From positions 49,909 through 113,908 of the forward strand of contig JAINUW010000212.1 of the NCBI GenBank assembly GCA_020205615.1: a stretch of 64,000 nucleotides of DNA. Direction: 5' to 3'. Below are positions 59,421 to 64,000 of this stretch, one piece after another (the stretch's first letter is position 1; each line of letters starts with the position of its first letter). Source of the stretch: Panax quinquefolius. Taxonomy: Eukaryota; Streptophyta; Magnoliopsida; Apiales; Araliaceae. The position numbers and the translations under genes were made by a program. Below the pieces are notes generated by a model that saw nothing but the letters and a program-made list of their open reading frames with translations, had not been told where the DNA came from and searched no databases.

Positions 59421-60620
59421 ATACTTTAGAGGTAACGCAAGTTCATAAGCTACTTTTCCTACTTTTGGTCAAGAATTTGAAATGGACCAATAAATCGTGG
59501 ATCGAGCTTTCCTCTTCCCAAATCTTGTAACTCCTTCCATGGAGCAACTCGCAACAATACATGATCCCTACATTAAATTCCACGTCCTTTCGATGAAGAT
59601 CCGTGATAACTCTTTTGTCGATCTTGAGCCGCTTTGTATACGTTGTCGAATTATTTGGATCTTTTCAGTCATATACGTGACAACTCGGGTCCCAACAATG
59701 TTGCTTCACCCACCTCATCCCAACATATCGGGAGAATCGACATTTTTCATTCATATAATGCTTCAAATGGAGCCACACCTATACTTGCTCGATAAATCGT
59801 TGTCAGAGGGAGAATTCCACCAATGGTAAATACTTATCCCAATCGCCTTTGAAGTCTCAGGACACGTAGTCTTAATAAATCTTCAAGAGTTTGAATAGTC
59901 CTCTCGATTGTTCGTCCGCTTGGGGATGGTATGTCAACTAAATCGCAAACTGCGCCCATAGCTTTTTAAGCTAACCCAAAATCTTGAAGTGAATCTTGGG
60001 TCACTATCCGAAACTATGGATACAGCATGCCATGCAACCTCACAATCTCATTTACGCACATACTAGTAAGACGCTCAAGGAATAAGTCTCCCCAGACGGC
60101 AAGAAATGAGCAGATTTGGTTAATCTATCAACAATGACCCAAATAGCATTGATGCCTTGAGAAACCGTAGAAGACCAGAACGAAATCCATGGTAATGTGT
60201 TCCCACTTCCATTCCGGAATCTCAAGTGGTTGCAACGGACCCTTAGGGTACTAGATGCTCCGCTTTACACGCCGACAAGTTAAACACATCGAGATAAACT
60301 TTGCAATCTCTCTTCATATTATTCCACCAAATGTACGTCAAGATCACGATACATTTTAGTACTTCCGTGATGGATTGCAAATGGTGTATCGTGGTGCCTC
60401 CATCATAATCTTGTTTCTTCAAATCGTAGTCGTTAGGGAACACAAAGTTCAGAGTGGACTCAAGTATTCCTTCTTCATCAATTTTTGCTTCCTAATAGCT
60501 CCTTCTTTGTACTTTCTTCTTCATACGATAAGTCTCGGGTGGGTGGCTCGAGCAACCTTAACTTTTTCTATTAAAGTTGGCTCTACGCAGATATTTGACA
60601 TCATCGCACTCGTTCCTCGT
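59420..60620 (-). pseudogene. G integrase, broken
   Basis: The zinc head is at 60243-60443 with ITEVLKCIVILTYIWWNNMK and a degraded C-AEHLVP knuckle. IWVIVD (about 60130), DPRFTSRFW-like (about 59980) and the C-terminal GEATLLGP (about 59690) follow toward lower coordinates. Confidence 0.88.
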
Positions 60621-61015
60621 GATATGATCTTCTACTTAACGCGCCGCCTACCACGCTCGCTTTACCGTGATGGTATTCAATAGTGTGGTCGTAGTCTTCA
60701 ATAGCTCGAGCCAACGTCATTGCCAAGATGTTGAGTTCTTTTGAGTGAAGAAATATTTAAGGCTTTTATGGTCCGAATATATCTCCACTTTCTCCCCATA
60801 TAGATAGTGCCTCCATATCTTTAATGTAAAACGATCGGGCCGCTAACTCTAGATCATGAGTAGGATAATTCCTCTCATACTCTTTAAGTTGTCGCGAGGC
60901 ATAGGCTATGACTTTCCCACGCTGCATTGAGAACACATCCTAACCCTTTGCCTCATTATCATCAGAGATAACGAATCCATCCGAACCGGATGGTATTGTT
61001 GAAACAAAATAAATA
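60620..61015 (-). pseudogene. G RNase H, broken
   Basis: The minus strand gives [27 protein letters not shown] (a frame-shifted form of [12 protein letters not shown]), [18 protein letters not shown] and [20 protein letters not shown], matching E and D in order. Confidence 0.85.
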
Positions 61016-61910
61016 AGTCTCCTCTAAGCTCTTGGAAACTTTTCTCGCATTCTTCGCTCCAAACGAATTTTGTATCCTTCCGGAGTTAGCCGAGTTAATG
61101 GAGTAGCGATTCGAGAAACCCTTCCACTAATCTCCGATAATAACCAGCCTAAGCCCAAAAGCTACGTACTTCACCACCGACTTTTGCTGTTCTAACTTCA
61201 GATTGCTTCAATCTTGTGGGATCAACAGATACTCCATGTTTTGACACCACATGCCCAAGAAAGGCTACTTTCTCAAGCCAAACTCGCATTTCTTCAATTT
61301 GGCATATAGTTGGTTTTCACGAAGCCTTTGGAGTACCACGCTTTCAAATGGTGCTCATGATCTTCACGACTTTTGGAATATATAAGGATGTCATCAATAA
61401 AGACAACAACAAAACCGATCCAAATATTCCTTGAATACTCGGTTCATCATATCCACGAAAGTCAGTAGGAGCATTAGTTAGTCCGAAAAGACATGACTAA
61501 GAATTCATAATGCCCATACCGAAGTTCGAAGGCGTCTTTGGAATATCCTCATTCTAATCTTCACCGATGATATCCGTAATCTAAGATCGATTTTTGAAAA
61601 GAATTGTGCCCTCAAGAATCTGGTCAAACAAGTCATCAATACGAGGTAGAGGATACCTATTCTCGATGGTGACATAGTTCAATTCCCGATAGTCAATATA
61701 AAGTCGCAAGATACTCCCGCGCTTTCTTTCTTTACGAATAAAACAGAGCACCCCAAGGAGATGTACTAGACGAATGAAACCGATGTCCAACAATTCTCGT
61801 AGTTGGACCTTTAACTCCTGAAGTTCAATAGAGCCATTCGATATGGGGTTTTAGAAATGGGCTTTGTATCAGTTCAAGATCAATAAAGAATTCAACTTCA
61901 CGCTCGGGGT
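61015..61910 (-). pseudogene. G reverse transcriptase, broken
   Basis: Frame 61581-61793 carries the N-terminal half: LDIGFIRL, LYIDYRELNYVTIENRYPLP and [12 protein letters not shown]. The [11 protein letters not shown] catalytic block lies at about 61375-61405, and the [12 protein letters not shown] region at about 61280-61315. Motif order is complete. Confidence 0.9.
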
Positions 61911-62455
61911 AAACCGGAAGTTCTTTAGAAATACGCCAGAAAGTCAATAACAACAGAATATTATTCAAATTTGACGTGTCTTTATTCAAATCCATAACAT
62001 GGGCTAAGAAAGCTCGACATCCGCTTTTTCAATAAACGAATAGCTTTATGATTAGATATGATAGTGATTGATTTTAATGGTTTAGTTGCTTGAATTGTGA
62101 TAACAAAGTTGGTTAGGAATATGAAAACTAACAACCTTACGAAAACAATCAATTTTGGTAAAATGATAAGTAGTTAACCAATCAATTCCTAAAATCACAT
62201 CAAAAGCAAGTATCTTTAAAGAGATAAGGTCAATGGGTAAAGTAATGGTGCCAACTTGAATCAAACAAGATTTATAAACAATGTGGATGTGATGAAAGTT
62301 TCTCCTAACGGAGTTTCCACAGACAGTCAAAGTTCAATTTCTCCCGAGTCAAGTTTAAACGCTGAGCACACGCAGGAGAGATAAATGAATGGGTAAAGAC
62401 CCCAGATCAAGTAAGGTATAAACTTCGCAAGAATTTATAAATAGCTTACCCGTGA
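61910..62455 (-). pseudogene. G aspartic protease, broken
   Basis: Frame 62082-62330 gives SLIQVGTITLPIDLISLKIL-like and LAFDVILGIDWLTTYH sequence. The catalytic site at about 62400-62420 reads YTLLDL-G with the same D-L pattern as E. Confidence 0.85.
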
Positions 62456-63670
62456 TCACCTCGTTTGGGTTCTCGCATTATGACCAAATCCAACAAACGC
62501 CTTCCCTAATCGCTGACTTTGACTTTTCTCGGGATATTTTTTGAGTCACCGGCCCCTCACGAACTAGGTTTCGCTATCGTATAATCTCGAGCGATATGTC
62601 CTTCCTTTCCACAACTATAGCATACCTTGAACTGCTAGGGCGCTTGGACCGATATGTCCTCTTTTCCGATTTTAGAAGATATGACCGGTGGTCGCTTCTC
62701 CTCCCTTAGAACCCTTCTTTCTTAAGATCGTCGCCTTCACATAGTCGTTGTTAAATCTCCTCTTTAAAATCTCCTCCCGACTCGCTTTCTTTCTTTCATG
62801 ACCATGATTACCACCAGAGGGTTACCATTTTTCTGTCCGTCTGCTTTTCTCCGCAGGTTATCATTATTCTGCTGATCGCTATCTCCGATACGATCCCGGT
62901 TGTGGGTCCTCGGTTGACCGTACTCGTTATCTCGCCTAATAATTGAGCCCTGCTTACAACATCTCAATAAAGAGAAAGTTTATGAGAAATGAGATAATCG
63001 ACGTACGCCGGGTTTCAAACCTCTAAGAAACATCCCACATAACGCTCCTCATTCTCCACCAAATGAGGTGCAAACTCGATAACTCTCGCAAACTTTGCCT
63101 CGTGATCGAGACACCGCCATGTTGTTTTGTTCCAATGATGAACTCCACTTCCTTCATACGATTTAACACTTTCGTGAAAGTATTTGTCATTAAATAGTCT
63201 CTCAAACGTCTCCCAAGACATGCCGAAAGCGGTTGGATGGGTACGCTTCACGAGACTCCCACCCAAGAATACCGCCACTTTTAACATAAAGGTGGCGAAT
63301 GGAACCTTCGTTCCTCCGCATCCCAAGACATCGAATATCTTGTAATTTGTTTCGACCCATGTTTCCGCCACGACGGATCCGCTTTCCTTAAATTTCGTGG
63401 TCCCAACTCTTTGAATCGCTTGGTCGTGACAACCCGTGAATTGCTATCATTTCTCCTCAGATTTTGAACACGAAGTCTCCTCGCTGATTTTTGCATGAAC
63501 CGCAAAAAGCTTCTAAACATCCCCTCGCTCATCATCTCGCCGGTGGTGTTGTTCACAGAGGAACATCACCACTTCTGTTAGACGCTTCTCCTCGCAGCAA
63601 AGTACATGCATCTCCACGGCCTCATTTACTCCATCGTTAATATTCTCACGACATTCTCAAATACCGTCAT
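62455..63670 (-). pseudogene. G gag, broken
   Basis: ATG at 63670 corresponds to the E start. Frame 63281-63556 reads MNNTTGEMMSEGMFRSFLRF and ARRLRVQNLRRND. Frame 63015-63371 holds YKIFDVLGC, FATFMLKV, LFNDKYFHESVKSYEG. Paired knuckle remnants are at about 62580-62680. Confidence 0.88.
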
Positions 63671-63822
63671 AAAACAAGGGTTAATTAAGGAAATCAATAT
63701 ATCACATAATATCCCTATATAATCGACTAACTAACAAATAAGCTAGTAGGACACACTTAGCGTAAGGATTTACTCGCCTCCCTCCTAGTTCTATTTCCCA
63801 TCTCCGCCAGAGATCATATCCC

Positions 63823-63838
63823 TAAGCTCGATACCAAC
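63823..63838 (-). other. G primer-binding site
   Basis: Minus strand TTGGTATCGAGCTTAG, again lacking the A of CAGAG. Confidence 0.8.
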
Positions 63839-63839
63839 C

Positions 63840-64000
63840 GTGGACGCCCCCAAAATAGTTATACATCACCTATTCCGAAGTTCACAATACACGGTACGTA
63901 AACAACTACAACTTTATTATTACAACAAGAAATCTGTGAGTTTGAATACAAATATTATCTTCTGCATAATATCTATACTCAAATAAATCCTCATCACATT
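63840..64000 (-). repeat. G 5' LTR, cut by window edge
   Basis: GTGGACGCCCCCAAAATAG onward matches 56349-56505. The rest lies outside the window. Confidence 0.9.

Larger units (their letters stand above)
56349..64000 (-). mobile_element. G: family-1 Ty3/gypsy, complete except for window edge
   Basis: A full 3' LTR (56349-59104) and a 4.7 kb internal region with all domains in order are followed by the first 161 bp of the 5' LTR, which runs off the window. It starts inside the LTR of F, so G probably inserted there, or the join is a recombination. Seeing the sequence past 64000 would decide. Frames are broken. Confidence 0.9.

Overview
This window looks like repeat-dense, AT-rich intergenic DNA from a plant nuclear genome, most likely a eudicot. 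About 86% of it (roughly 55 of 64 kb, estimated from the boundaries below) consists of Ty3/gypsy LTR retrotransposons. They carry gag with paired zinc knuckles, protease, RT, RNase H, integrase and a C-terminal chromodomain, in that order, and a primer-binding site like the 3' end of initiator tRNA-Met. The motifs fit the Tekay/Del-type chromoviruses. I see no intact cellular gene, no rRNA or tRNA gene, no CRISPR and no bacterial feature.

Two related families are present. Family 1 (LTR about 2.5-2.8 kb) includes A (minus, 1741-11364), E (plus, 38600-48490), F (minus, partial, 51428-56346) and G (minus, 56349 to beyond the right edge). Family 2 (LTR about 2.6 kb) includes B1 (plus, 1274-16126, flanked by a perfect TTAAA target duplication) and a minus-strand compound C/D (17375-34933) laid out LTR-internal-LTR-internal-LTR. 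A sits inside the 5' LTR of B1, so B1 is older. B1 also lost everything from the protease/RT linker to the middle of its 3' LTR. F has lost RT, integrase and its 3' LTR, and carries a tandem duplication of about 0.8 kb. G abuts F inside F's LTR.

The spaces between elements hold small repeats: four foldback MITE-like elements (725-911, 952-1111, 16757-16974, 17031-17315), microsatellites, and a 45-bp tandem repeat (49752-49975). A truncated Myb/SANT-like transposon ORF lies at 51224-51427. The most interesting non-LTR object is at 36018-37681: it has long imperfect terminal inverted repeats, a perfect 12-bp flanking direct repeat, a proline/serine-rich fragment, a ~100-bp tandem repeat and a broken piece of cytosolic ribosomal protein S16 (uS9). 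This is the architecture of a Pack-MULE-like gene-capturing transposon.

Every retrotransposon reading frame is interrupted many times. Copy-to-copy differences concentrate at CTG/CAG-type sites, and all eight primer-binding sites deviate at the same CAG. That pattern raises the possibility that part of the damage is systematic long-read basecalling error at methylated CHG sites rather than true decay. All domain calls are therefore given as broken coding regions and no protein is reconstructed.
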